This document shows, one piece after another, positions 1 through 7,261 of a DNA stretch of 64,000 nucleotides. Positions within the stretch are counted from its first letter, which is position 1; every line of letters starts with the position of its first letter. The notes under the pieces are model-generated. The model made no database searches. It was given only the letters and a program-made list of their open reading frames with translations, and was not told where the DNA came from. The stretch lies in contig CANMMF010000002.1 in assembly GCA_947498985.1 (NCBI GenBank), forward strand, positions 1 through 64,000, written 5' to 3'. Made by a program: the position numbers and the translations under genes. This stretch comes from an uncultured Paracoccaceae bacterium. Lineage in GTDB: Bacteria > Pseudomonadota > Alphaproteobacteria > Rhodobacterales > Rhodobacteraceae.

Positions 1-109
1 CCCCGATCTGCCGGATCGCATCCGGACGCGGCATAGCTTGCCCCGTCAGAACCTCAAGCTGCCGTAACTTCGTGACTGTCTCCTCGGGCCTGGGACGCTT
101 GCTGGCCAT
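1..109 (-). CDS. IS3-family transposase OrfA, N-terminal part
   Basis: The reading frame starts with ATG at 109 behind a strong ribosome binding site (GGAGG, 11 bases upstream) and is open to the window edge. The first residues, MASKRPRPEETVTKLRQLEV, followed by LTGQ and DAIRQIG, match the helix-turn-helix N-terminus of OrfA proteins of IS3-family elements (IS407/IS1400-like group). OrfA binds the element ends and is normally fused to OrfB by programmed frameshifting. Only the first 36 residues are visible, so completeness and activity cannot be judged. Confidence 0.85.
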   Translation of the reverse strand, partial: MASKRPRPEETVTKLRQLEVLTGQAMPRPDAIRQIG

Positions 110-165
110 GTGTTTCCTCCGTTTTCCCAAACATAGCGGAGGACCACTTCAGTAGGGGAGGATCA
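1..165 (-). mobile_element. IS3-family insertion sequence, 5' end only
   Basis: The left edge of the window holds the 5' end of an insertion sequence that continues to the left. Seen: the first 36 codons of an IS3-type orfA read on the minus strand, and upstream of it a likely terminal sequence that, read on the minus strand, begins TGATCCTCCCCTACTGAAGT at position 165. IS3-family ends usually start with TG. The adjoining bases from 166 onward are in frame with an interrupted mrr-like gene, which fixes the boundary at 165/166. The other end and the target duplication are outside the window. Confidence 0.75.
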
Positions 166-561
166 CTAGCGCAGCGTCTTCTGCGCGAAGCAGGCTTCAC
201 TAAGGTCGAGGTGCGCGGGAAGTCTGGTGACGGCAGGATCGCCGGAATCGGCGTGCTGCGCGTTAATTTGGTGTCGTTCCAGGTCTACTTTCAGTGCAAA
301 CGCTGGAAGGGCAGCGTCGGTTCGAAGGAAATCCGTGACTTCAGAGTGGCTTTGCAAGGCCGCGCTGACAAAGGACTGTTCATCACCACCGGGCACTTCA
401 CCAGCCAAGCATCGGATGAAGCCACGCGCGATGGCGCGATCGCGAATGATCTAATCGACGGAGATCGGCTCTGCGAGTTGCTTAAGGAAAACCGGCTGGG
501 CGTAGCGACCGAAATGATTGAGAAGGTAAGCATTCAGTCGGATTGGTTTCTTGGAATCTAG
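166..561 (+). pseudogene. Mrr-like restriction endonuclease, 5' end lost to IS insertion
   Basis: The frame is open from the insertion sequence boundary and starts without an initiation codon: LAQRLLREAGFTKVEVRGKS. This matches the C-terminal nuclease domain of Mrr-type restriction enzymes, which cut modified DNA. The family core FQCKR is present, followed by SKEIRDFRVALQGRADKGLF and ITTG, then DLIDGDRLCELL. The usual GIDG motif with the catalytic aspartate reads GIAG here, so the active site looks damaged as well. The N-terminal DNA-binding part is missing, either left of the insertion sequence or deleted. It converges with the KAP NTPase gene, a neighbourhood typical of defence islands. Confidence 0.8.
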
Positions 562-613
562 TGGCACGACTAGTTCTTGCGCCCAAGCAAGGAGCTATAG
601 TTCAGAAACCAGA

Positions 614-2509
614 TCATGACGCAGCTTCTTTACCTGTGTCAGCTTGTGCGATCTCAAGCAAGACTTTGGGCCTTAATCTCCTAATGCGCAACGCACGGAA
701 ACCGCCCTCTTTTTGTGCCCGGGCTTCAAGTTCCTTCAAGACTTTTAGGCCCCAATCCTTCTCATCCTTTAGGTCACGGTCAATTTGCCCGTGGCTGAAC
801 CTGTTTTGAAGCGAATGGTCGATCAAGCGCCAATTATCTTGCGGCGCTTCCAGCCAAGCATCGACGAATTCAGCTACAGGAATATCATTTAACAAAGGGA
901 TCGAAGCATAAGGGTTATGACCATTGTTAGTCGGCGAGACCGCCTCGAAGAACGCTTTTGGGTCATTTTTGACCATTGCCAACAGATCAGCTCGCACCTG
1001 TGGAAATGTCTGCCGTAGAGCCTCTTCTCTCGCTGCTATCAGATGGTCCCACATCTCTTTGAAATGTCTAGCATTTGCGTCGCTGACCCAATAGGCAAAA
1101 CCGTCGTAGGAATGATCGAACGCGTCAAACCAACGCCAGTCCGTCCCACGAGGAGGCAGTTTTTCCGATTCTAACAAGTCGTCTATGTATTCTTTGCTTT
1201 GCTTCACCACCTCTTCGACGCTTTGATCCAAAATGCCTTGCTCTGCCATCAACATGCGCAAGCAAAAAATGTACAGCATCTCGCCCGAGTCAGTGACCTC
1301 GCGACCTTCGAATTGTTGCTCCATGCGTTTACGTGCTGTCTCAACGTCTTCATCGGGCAACTCATCAAAGTGAATCACGACCTTCCAAGGAGGGACGTCT
1401 TCCGGGACCAAGAAGTAGTGTGAGTTGTTGACGGAGGATTGGATTTCCGAGCTTGAAAAGCGTCCATGCATTAAGGTCGATACCAAGACCTGGTCATTGA
1501 GCATTCCGCTTTCTAGCTCAATCGTCGCATATCGTTCGTCTGCAGCAACAAATGGTGGCTTCTCGACCTCAGCTTTCCCCTTTCCTTGGGCCCGCATGAG
1601 ATAGCCCATTCTTGCCCCTCGCCTGTTGCAAAGATCAGCTTCAGAGAGCCTTCCTGACCTTGCTTCAATGCTTAGCGCTGCAAAGAGTTGAACGAGTTCT
1701 TCCATCGCCTCAGAGTTTGCCAAATGCGTTGAGGACAGTGCTTTGTGCAATCTGGTCAAATCGGAAACGCTGTGCCGAAGCACCCGCAAAGATTTCACCC
1801 CAGATAACTTGAAAACTCGTTCGATATGTTCCTTGTGTTTCTCGGCAAAGTTTCTCGGATCTTGCTGCTTAACCTCAGATAGAAAACGCTGAAGCGCGCT
1901 GTCGACCTGAGGTTCGACGAGGAGTGTCTGGCCGAACGTCTTCTCTTTAACTTCTTTGAATTCTTGACCCAACAACTGTTCATTATCGTGGGCGATAACT
2001 ATGACCCGGAAGTTCTTGTGCTCTACATATGAATTGATGACCCCGAGCACCTCATTGAGAGGCAAATTGCTTCGCTCATGGTCGTCAAAAATCAGTGTTC
2101 TTTTGGCTTCCACTTCGTTTCTAAGAAACGCGTTCGCGATCTCAGGAACGAAACCAAGCGGCACCGAAAATCCAAGTGCTCCAACGTCTTTTCCACGGAA
2201 CTTGTCGAAGAAACCTCGCTTCGAAGCCGTGCTAGGATGGGCAGCCGCAAAAATCTCAGCGTGGACTTGTTCTGTCGACTTTAGCCCATACAGGCTGACG
2301 TAAATTCGATCATCCTTCTGAAGGCAGCTTAGTACCTGGAAGGTTTTGCCGGTTCCCCATGCACCAGTGACCAATACGGCGAAGCCTGGAGCGTCGACGG
2401 ACGAATAGTATTGCAGGTAATCTTCGAGATGGGTCATGAAATTGCGCAGATCCAAGAGTACAGAATTTAGGTAAGTACACGGATAGATTGCTTTCGGTTC
2501 ATATGACAT
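614..2509 (-). CDS. KAP-family P-loop NTPase, putative phage-defence ATPase
   Basis: A 631-residue protein with a Walker A motif GAWGTGKT at residues 49-56 and a Walker B stretch TLIFDDHER near 138-146, preceded by an EDYLQYY helix typical of KAP NTPases (the Kidins220/PifA group). F-plasmid PifA belongs to this group and excludes phage T7. The region between the two Walker motifs has a weakly hydrophobic segment (ALGFSVPLGFVPEIANAFL), where KAP proteins often carry membrane helices. The C-terminal 350 residues are helical and not recognised. Codon use is more AT-rich than in the core genes, which suggests transfer. The start could also be Met25 (2437), because neither start has a good ribosome binding site. 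The defence role is inferred from family and neighbours. Confidence 0.75.
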   Translation of the reverse strand: MSYEPKAIYPCTYLNSVLLDLRNFMTHLEDYLQYYSSVDAPGFAVLVTGAWGTGKTFQVLSCLQKDDRIYVSLYGLKSTEQVHAEIFAAAHPSTASKRGFFDKFRGKDVGALGFSVPLGFVPEIANAFLRNEVEAKRTLIFDDHERSNLPLNEVLGVINSYVEHKNFRVIVIAHDNEQLLGQEFKEVKEKTFGQTLLVEPQVDSALQRFLSEVKQQDPRNFAEKHKEHIERVFKLSGVKSLRVLRHSVSDLTRLHKALSSTHLANSEAMEELVQLFAALSIEARSGRLSEADLCNRRGARMGYLMRAQGKGKAEVEKPPFVAADERYATIELESGMLNDQVLVSTLMHGRFSSSEIQSSVNNSHYFLVPEDVPPWKVVIHFDELPDEDVETARKRMEQQFEGREVTDSGEMLYIFCLRMLMAEQGILDQSVEEVVKQSKEYIDDLLESEKLPPRGTDWRWFDAFDHSYDGFAYWVSDANARHFKEMWDHLIAAREEALRQTFPQVRADLLAMVKNDPKAFFEAVSPTNNGHNPYASIPLLNDIPVAEFVDAWLEAPQDNWRLIDHSLQNRFSHGQIDRDLKDEKDWGLKVLKELEARAQKEGGFRALRIRRLRPKVLLEIAQADTGKEAAS

Positions 2510-2616
2510 ACCTTACTTGGAAGGACGTGTTCGATTGCTGCGCATTGCCCAAATTCACGCTGTGTATTTCGACTCTGTCGAATGCGACGATCCCATCAGT
2601 CGACGCCCGAAAGGAC

Positions 2617-2652
2617 GTATCATCCATTGACACATGTGTCATCTCATGATAC
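2617..2652. promoter_or_regulatory. Palindromic operator and promoter of higBA
   Basis: A 36-bp imperfect palindrome is centred at 2634/2635. The left half is GTATCATCCATTGACACA, and the right half matches its complement at 14 of 18 positions. The core TGACACATGTGTCA (2628-2641) is perfect. A consensus -35 box TTGACA (2627-2632) lies inside it, and a -10-like TGATAC ends at 2652, about 10 bases before the toxin ATG. This layout fits autorepression by the HigA antitoxin. The divergent KAP gene starts 108 bp away and could share the control region. Binding by HigA is inferred. Confidence 0.7.
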
Positions 2653-2661
2653 ATGTCAAGC

Positions 2662-2943
2662 ATGATCCAAAGCACGAAGGGCAAGCTCGCTGCCAGTGCA
2701 GTCAAAGGCAAGTACGGCAAAGGCTTCCCAGGTGACTTGGTGAAGCGCACGCGGGCGATGCTCTCGGCGCTGGATGCTGCGGTGGTTGTCGAGGATTTGC
2801 GGTTCCCGCCCGGCAACCACCTGGAAGAACTGAAAGGGGATCGGGTCGGGCAAAACTCGGTACGGATCAACGGACAATGGCGCATTTGCTTTGTTTGGAC
2901 GCAGAACGGCCCCGCCGATGTCGAGATTGTGGACTACCATTGA
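2662..2943 (+). CDS. higB: HigB-type toxin (RelE/ParE superfamily)
   Basis: A 93-residue protein of the HigB family, ribosome-associated mRNA interferases. The family pattern is clear: a short N-terminal strand, LDAAVVVEDLRFPPGNHLEEL, then KGDRVGQNSVRINGQWRICF, and a C-terminal DVEIVDYH. I chose ATG 2662 because homologues begin MI and because the likely promoter -10 box ends at 2652. The upstream in-frame ATG at 2653 overlaps that box. No ribosome binding site is visible, so the message may be leaderless. It is followed 12 bp later by higA, the toxin-first order typical of higBA. Confidence 0.9.
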   Translation: MIQSTKGKLAASAVKGKYGKGFPGDLVKRTRAMLSALDAAVVVEDLRFPPGNHLEELKGDRVGQNSVRINGQWRICFVWTQNGPADVEIVDYH

Positions 2944-2955
2944 GAGGATACGCTG

Positions 2956-3246
2956 ATGAGCTTGCTTGAAGACCCGATGCACCCGGGAGAAGTCCTGAAA
3001 GAGCTTTACCTCGATCCCCTGGAGATGGGGGCGATCGCGTTTGCGCGGCGTCTGGGCGTGCCTCGGACGCGGATCGAGCGGTTGATCAAGGGGACAACAG
3101 GGATCACGCCAGACACGGCGTTGCGCCTCGCCCGAGTATTCAACACGACCCCGGTCTACTGGGTGAACCTGCAGACGAACTATGACATGGCACTGGCCGC
3201 AAAGGAAATTGATGTGTCTGATATTGAACCGTTATTCGCGGCCTAA
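2956..3246 (+). CDS. higA: HigA-type antitoxin, XRE-family regulator
   Basis: A 96-residue HigA antitoxin. It begins with the family signature HPGEVLKELYLDPLEM, followed by a helix-turn-helix (AFARRLGVPRTRIERLIKG) and the ITPDTALRLARVFNTTPVYW segment with the NLQ continuation seen throughout the HigA/VapI group. It should neutralise HigB and repress the operon through the palindrome at 2617-2652. A ribosome binding site (GAGGA) precedes ATG 2956. The pentapeptide-repeat gene starts 20 bp after the stop, so it may belong to the same transcript. Confidence 0.93.
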   Translation: MSLLEDPMHPGEVLKELYLDPLEMGAIAFARRLGVPRTRIERLIKGTTGITPDTALRLARVFNTTPVYWVNLQTNYDMALAAKEIDVSDIEPLFAA

Positions 3247-3266
3247 AACGAATCTGTGAAAGACGT

Positions 3267-4319
3267 ATGTCAGATAGTTCAAATCCTCAAAATGGTTCCG
3301 ATGAAAGCAAGCGCAGGAAGCGTCGGCGACGAGTAAGGAACCCTCTGAACAGCGAACAATACGCGGCCATTCGAAAAGGAAAAGAGAGTTGGATTGAATA
3401 CCGAGGTCAGTCAAAGGCAAAAATCCAACTTAGGGGGGCCGATCTAAGCGGAGTGGACCTTCAAGAAACCGATCTCGCAAAAGCTGTATTTTCGAACGGT
3501 GTCTTGTCGCGTGCTAACCTTGGTCGGGCAAATTTGGAGGGAGCTGGACTTAAAGGTGTCACACTGATCGACACTGATTTACGTGGTGCCAATCTTAGGC
3601 GTGTCGCAGGCCTGACACAGCAGCAAATAGATCAGGCGATAGTAGACGATGCGACCCTACTTCCGAAAGGCCTCAGCCACCCACATTCAGCAAATCCGGT
3701 TCCAGTTGATGCTTCGATATCAGATCATCCCGAAAAGGAAATCGCCTCCGACGTAGCTCCCGCAAAGATGACCGCTCGTCGGCGTCGAAGTAATCCACGG
3801 GCAAGGGCGCGCCACCTAATAAATGAAGGAGCCAACGCTGCGCTTACCATCATGGATATGAGAAACCTGATCGAGGATGGAATATCCCAGTTTCTCATAA
3901 GCCGAGAATTAAACGCACTTCCGGATGATGCGCAGGTAGTTTCGATTTTTTCAGATTGCTTAGCCAGTATAGCTTCAGCCATCAGTAAGAATGAAGAAGT
4001 GGAACTTCTCCTGCAACTGGAGAAGCTCGAAGGTGTTCTACATCAGATACTTGAGGAGCTAAGCTGTGCAAGAACCTCAAGTTCAGGTGTAGGAACATTC
4101 TGGGCTAAATTTCGAGATCGGTCCGCCGACAATCTCTCCGATCTCCTGTTTAAATACGCTCCTATCGGAATCGGCGCTTCCGCCACGTATATTTACGGCC
4201 CAGACCTCGGGGAAAACTTACTGGGAACAATTCTTGACGGCTTCACAAATGCTGAACCTTCCGATGACTTGAGCCCGAGTACAGAAGACCCCAAAACTTG
4301 GGAACACTTCGATATCTAG
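3267..4319 (+). CDS. Pentapeptide-repeat protein with unknown C-terminal region
   Basis: A 350-residue protein in three parts. Residues 1-30 are very basic (KRRKRRRRVRN). Residues about 50-115 form pentapeptide repeats of the A(D/N)Lxx type (RGADLSGVDLQETDLAKAVF, then ANLGRANLEGAGLKG and ADLRGANLRR-like units), which fold as a right-handed beta helix. The C-terminal 200 residues are not recognised. They contain another basic patch (TARRRRSNPRARAR) and a mildly hydrophobic stretch near residue 295. Repeat proteins of this kind can mimic DNA or act as scaffolds, but no function can be assigned. The gene lies 20 bp behind higA, and its base composition is AT-richer than the chromosome. Confidence 0.75.
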   Translation: MSDSSNPQNGSDESKRRKRRRRVRNPLNSEQYAAIRKGKESWIEYRGQSKAKIQLRGADLSGVDLQETDLAKAVFSNGVLSRANLGRANLEGAGLKGVTLIDTDLRGANLRRVAGLTQQQIDQAIVDDATLLPKGLSHPHSANPVPVDASISDHPEKEIASDVAPAKMTARRRRSNPRARARHLINEGANAALTIMDMRNLIEDGISQFLISRELNALPDDAQVVSIFSDCLASIASAISKNEEVELLLQLEKLEGVLHQILEELSCARTSSSGVGTFWAKFRDRSADNLSDLLFKYAPIGIGASATYIYGPDLGENLLGTILDGFTNAEPSDDLSPSTEDPKTWEHFDI

Positions 4320-4361
4320 AGCTGCCCTCGCTTTGGATACTCTGTGACAGCAAGATCAAAC

Positions 4362-5915
4362 TCAATGCCGCAACCCCCTCTCCGCATGCGCCTCCTGGCT
4401 ATCTATCTGTCCTTCAATCTCTCGGCGGCGGCTTTCGCTAAGGTCAAGCTCTGCTGCAAGTTCTCGTTCAGCGTCTTGTAGCTCGCCTCGTCGTTCAGCA
4501 ATCCGCTCAAGGCCTTCATGGATGCGGCTTGAGACCGAATGAGCAACGTCACGCAGTCTTTCAAGCCAGCCAGCTCCGTCTCGATCCTGCCGGTCGAGCG
4601 TGTCTCCAAGGCGGTCAAATCCTTCGCAGAGGCCTCTGAGGCCGTCACCAACCGCTCGACGCAGGCGAGCAAATCGCGTTCCAAGGCTGTCAGTTGGGTC
4701 ATCTAGTCCTCCTCGATCCGAATGCAGGTCACGTGCCTCTCGCCCATCTTGCAGGTGCGTAGGCGCGTCTTCGAGGGGTCCAGGATGAGCCAGGTCCCCT
4801 CGGGCCGCTCGATCCGTGTCAGGCCCAGTTCCGCCAGCTCCGAACGTGTCAGATGCATCGTCCAGAAAAAGCTCGCGGCCATCATCGAGGCGATCCCCGT
4901 CAGCGCCATCCCAGCAATTAGCCAGGGTGAGATCGTCAGCCAAAGGCGGATCGACCTCAGCCGCGTCTCGAACAGGCTCGCCGTCTCGGTCTGAAAGCGG
5001 CGCGTATCGCTCGCGATGGTATGCTGCGCGGCGCCCACAATGTTCTTCAAATCGATCCTGAAGCTCTTGAGCTGGGACGAGATCGAGGCGACGTGTTCCT
5101 GTCTGATCTCGTCGAGCTCCGCGTTCAGCTTCTCGCTCAGCCGGGTCGGCTTGCCAGTCTTCATGGAAAATCTCCCCTTTCAGCCGCCAACGCTCGCCGG
5201 TGTCGGGATCGCGGGCGGTGATGTAGGCCTTGCCGGTGCGCGGCAGGTCAAAGCCTGCATCGGTGAGGGCGTCGATCATGCTCGCACGATCCGTGATCAG
5301 ACCAATGTCGATCTGGTCCTGTATCCAGGCGTGCAGCTCGTCGCGGCCTTGGGCGCGGGTCGGGGCCTCGACCCTGTCGCGGACCTCCTGCGCGCGCTCC
5401 ACATCCATCGGATCGGCCCAGCCGTGGCGTTGGTTCATCACGTCCCGCAGGCTGTCATAGGCGTCCTGATGGCCCGGCGGCGCGATGTTCAGGCTCTTAC
5501 CCGTCGTCAGCTCCAGGCGCGGCGTGCAGAAGTGAAGCTCGACCCGGCCTTCGTGGGTATGGCGGACCCAGAGCACCTCATATTGCTCGGGGTCCAGCCC
5601 CGCGAAGGCCAGCCGCTCGAACTGGTCCATGACCTCGGCCTGCTGGTCCTCGGTCGGGTTATCACTGTCGGCAAAGCTGACCACACCCGCGCGGTAGGTC
5701 CACTGATGGCGGCTGGCATCGATCAGGGCCTCGGTGCGCTTAGGGTTCCCGCGCAGGACCTCGGGCAGCGGGTCGCGGGTGACGGTCATGGGCTGGCCGT
5801 CGGCATCGCGGATCAGGTCGCGGTTGCCGTCAAAGGCCAGCACGCGCTCGGCCACGAGGTAGTCGACCGGCCCCGCGCCCGCGCCTTTGCCATTGGGGAA
5901 GAACTTGATCAGCAC
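4362..5915 (-). CDS. mobA: MobA/MbeA-like relaxase (MOB-HEN group)
   Basis: A 517-residue mobilization relaxase, which nicks DNA at oriT and stays bound to the 5' end through a tyrosine. Tyr19 in AGPVDYLVAE sits where ColE1 MbeA has its catalytic Tyr19. The metal motif WVRHTHEGRVELHF places His119, Glu126 and His128 in the spacing of the ColE1 H-E-N triad (H97, E104, N106), with the Asn replaced by His. The C-terminal half is acidic and helical. Translation starts at GTG 5915, overlapping the mobC stop by 7 bases. Two further genes are nested inside in another frame. The name mobA here is not the molybdenum-cofactor gene of the same symbol. Confidence 0.88.
   Translation of the reverse strand: MLIKFFPNGKGAGAGPVDYLVAERVLAFDGNRDLIRDADGQPMTVTRDPLPEVLRGNPKRTEALIDASRHQWTYRAGVVSFADSDNPTEDQQAEVMDQFERLAFAGLDPEQYEVLWVRHTHEGRVELHFCTPRLELTTGKSLNIAPPGHQDAYDSLRDVMNQRHGWADPMDVERAQEVRDRVEAPTRAQGRDELHAWIQDQIDIGLITDRASMIDALTDAGFDLPRTGKAYITARDPDTGERWRLKGEIFHEDWQADPAEREAERGARRDQTGTRRLDLVPAQELQDRFEEHCGRRAAYHRERYAPLSDRDGEPVRDAAEVDPPLADDLTLANCWDGADGDRLDDGRELFLDDASDTFGAGGTGPDTDRAARGDLAHPGPLEDAPTHLQDGREARDLHSDRGGLDDPTDSLGTRFARLRRAVGDGLRGLCEGFDRLGDTLDRQDRDGAGWLERLRDVAHSVSSRIHEGLERIAERRGELQDAERELAAELDLSESRRREIEGQIDSQEAHAERGLRH
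4403..4702 (-). CDS. mobD: MbeD/MobD-like mobilization protein nested in the relaxase gene
   Basis: A 99-residue, largely helical protein (ALERDLLACVERLVTASEAS and later LNENLQQSLTLAKAAAERLK) that resembles the MbeD/MobD family of ColE1-type plasmids. It lies wholly inside the relaxase gene in a second frame, exactly as in ColE1. Its ATG (4702) follows directly on the TAG of the preceding nested gene, and a strong ribosome binding site GAGGAGG stands 4 bases before that stop. That site, which has no use for the relaxase, argues that the frame is really translated. A coiled-coil character is likely. Confidence 0.72.
   Translation of the reverse strand: MTQLTALERDLLACVERLVTASEASAKDLTALETRSTGRIETELAGLKDCVTLLIRSQAASMKALSGLLNDEASYKTLNENLQQSLTLAKAAAERLKDR
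4703..5164 (-). CDS. mobB: MbeB/MobB-like mobilization membrane protein nested in the relaxase gene
   Basis: A 153-residue protein fully inside the relaxase gene in another frame. The N-terminal region (KPTRLSEKLNAELDEIRQEH) is helical, followed by a double hydrophobic segment near residues 72-105 (LWLTISPWLIAGMALTGIAS then MMAASFFW) and a C-terminal domain ending TCKMGERHVTCIRIEED with two cysteines. A strong ribosome binding site AAGGGGAG precedes ATG 5164. The order mobC, relaxase, nested mobB, nested mobD matches ColE1 mbeC-A-B-D, where MbeB helps anchor the relaxosome to the membrane. Sequence similarity to MbeB itself is weak, so the call leans on position. Confidence 0.7.
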   Translation of the reverse strand: MKTGKPTRLSEKLNAELDEIRQEHVASISSQLKSFRIDLKNIVGAAQHTIASDTRRFQTETASLFETRLRSIRLWLTISPWLIAGMALTGIASMMAASFFWTMHLTRSELAELGLTRIERPEGTWLILDPSKTRLRTCKMGERHVTCIRIEED

Positions 5916-6337
5916 CGCCGCGCCTCATCGAGGAGCGCGGCGAGCTGGCGTTCGATTACCACAAGGCGACGCGCGACGGTCAGCGTGTCGATGTCCGTGC
6001 GCCCGACCTTCAGGGCATGGTTCAGCCAGCGGGCAATCTGGTTGAGGTTGCCACCGATGCGCCCGACAGCCAGCACAAGCGCCGGATCGACGCGGGGGAT
6101 GGGCTTGCGGCGACGGGCCTCGGTCAGGCCAAGCGCCTCACGTAACAGCGTGGAGGCAGGCAGGCCAGCGGCCTCGGCCTTGGCGCGCAGCTGGGCCTTC
6201 TCGGACGCGGTGCAGCGGAAGACGAAGGTTTCGCTCAGCGGCTCTTTGGCGGGGGCTTTGCCCGCGCCGGTGGGGTTCGAAGGGGAGGCGTGCCACCCCT
6301 CGCAAGTTCCCGTGTCATCGGCGCAGCCGTATGACAT
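5909..6337 (-). CDS. mobC: MobC/MbeC-like relaxosome accessory protein
   Basis: A 142-residue protein with the MobC pattern: an N-terminal ribbon-helix-helix-like part (VFRCTASEKAQLRAKAEAAG then STLLREALGL) and the family hallmark VGRIGGNLNQIARWLNHALK, ending in a basic helix. MobC proteins bind oriT beside the nick and help load the relaxase. I chose ATG 6337 because AAGGCG lies at the right distance upstream and longer versions would run into the upstream gene. It starts 41 bases after the helix-turn-helix gene ends and overlaps the relaxase start by 7 bases, so the three form one transcription unit. Confidence 0.87.
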   Translation of the reverse strand: MSYGCADDTGTCEGWHASPSNPTGAGKAPAKEPLSETFVFRCTASEKAQLRAKAEAAGLPASTLLREALGLTEARRRKPIPRVDPALVLAVGRIGGNLNQIARWLNHALKVGRTDIDTLTVARRLVVIERQLAALLDEARRC

Positions 6338-6378
6338 GGGTCGCCTTGCTGTTTGCGCTTCGGTGGGATCGGTGCGGC

Positions 6379-7233
6379 TCAAGATCTGAGGTCCGCCGCC
6401 TGAATTTGCGCCTGCGTCACCAGCTCTGCGGCCAAGAGCGCGTCGATCTGACCGGGTGTAATGTGGCGGCAAAGAGGGTGCTTGTCCGTGACCCAATTCG
6501 CTAGGCCTGCCAGCATCTCGGCTTCCTTAGCCTTATTCGCTTCGCGGCCTTTGGCGATGTCATCGACATACGCCCGCCAGCGTCCCGACTTGAACCAGTT
6601 GTCCGAGAAACAAACCTTCGAACGGGTGAAGCCAGCGCTCTCCGCCGCATAGGCCTTCACCGCTTCCAACAAGTCTTTGACTTCCGTTCCGGCGTCCAGG
6701 ATGTCCCTGATCCGGCTGAGACACTTCGCCTTCCCGCGCAAACGGTCGGGCGGATAGGCGGCCAAAATCTTCTCAGCTTCTTCTTCCTCCACCGCCATGC
6801 GCTCGCGCGTAGGAGGTTTATGGATGGTTTTAGGATGGTTTGGGGGCCGTGGTGGCCCCGGTACCCCGGCCAATGTGGCCCCCGTTCCGGGTCCGGTCTG
6901 GACGGGGTCCACTGTGGCCCCCGTCTCGATATCGGGCTCAGCAGTCAGTTCCAGCGCCTCGATCCGCGGCAGATCGATCCGGTAAACAACGGTGAAGCCA
7001 TTCTTGCAGCCGCGCGCGCCGGTCTCGACCAGGATGCCTTCTTTCAGGAAGTCCCGGATCGTCCGCTTGACAGTGGTCTCCCCCAGCTCCGTATGCCGTT
7101 GGATCGTTCCCTTTGAACACCAGATGCCCGAGCCATCGTCCGAGGCCTTGTCCGCCAGGAACATGATGATCTGCTTGCGCGTCGCACTCCCGAACTTCCG
7201 TTCGGCGCAAGCATTCTCCACCCGCCAGCTCAT
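6379..7233 (-). CDS. Helix-turn-helix (HTH_36-like) protein of a mobile element
   Basis: A 284-residue protein whose first 90 residues form a winged helix of the HTH_36 type (KQIIMFLADKASDDGSGIWC, then KGTIQRHTELGETTVKRTIR and DFLKEGILVE). A proline-rich linker follows (VPGPPRPPNHPKTIHKPPTR), then a helical C-terminal domain containing CFSDNWFKSGRWRAYVDDI. Such proteins are frequent next to mobC/relaxase genes in alphaproteobacterial elements and resemble plasmid or phage replication initiators in layout. I cannot tell whether it replicates the element or regulates it. It is the element gene nearest the tRNA and likely leads the mob operon. Confidence 0.7.
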   Translation of the reverse strand: MSWRVENACAERKFGSATRKQIIMFLADKASDDGSGIWCSKGTIQRHTELGETTVKRTIRDFLKEGILVETGARGCKNGFTVVYRIDLPRIEALELTAEPDIETGATVDPVQTGPGTGATLAGVPGPPRPPNHPKTIHKPPTRERMAVEEEEAEKILAAYPPDRLRGKAKCLSRIRDILDAGTEVKDLLEAVKAYAAESAGFTRSKVCFSDNWFKSGRWRAYVDDIAKGREANKAKEAEMLAGLANWVTDKHPLCRHITPGQIDALLAAELVTQAQIQAADLRS

Positions 7234-7261
7234 CGGATGGCCTCAAAAGCCGCACAGACGT

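Noticed and set aside
5016-6389. A 457-codon frame on the plus strand opposite the relaxase and mobC
   Set aside because: It is the complement of the mob genes. Unlike the nested mobB and mobD frames it has no well-placed ribosome binding site and no family match.
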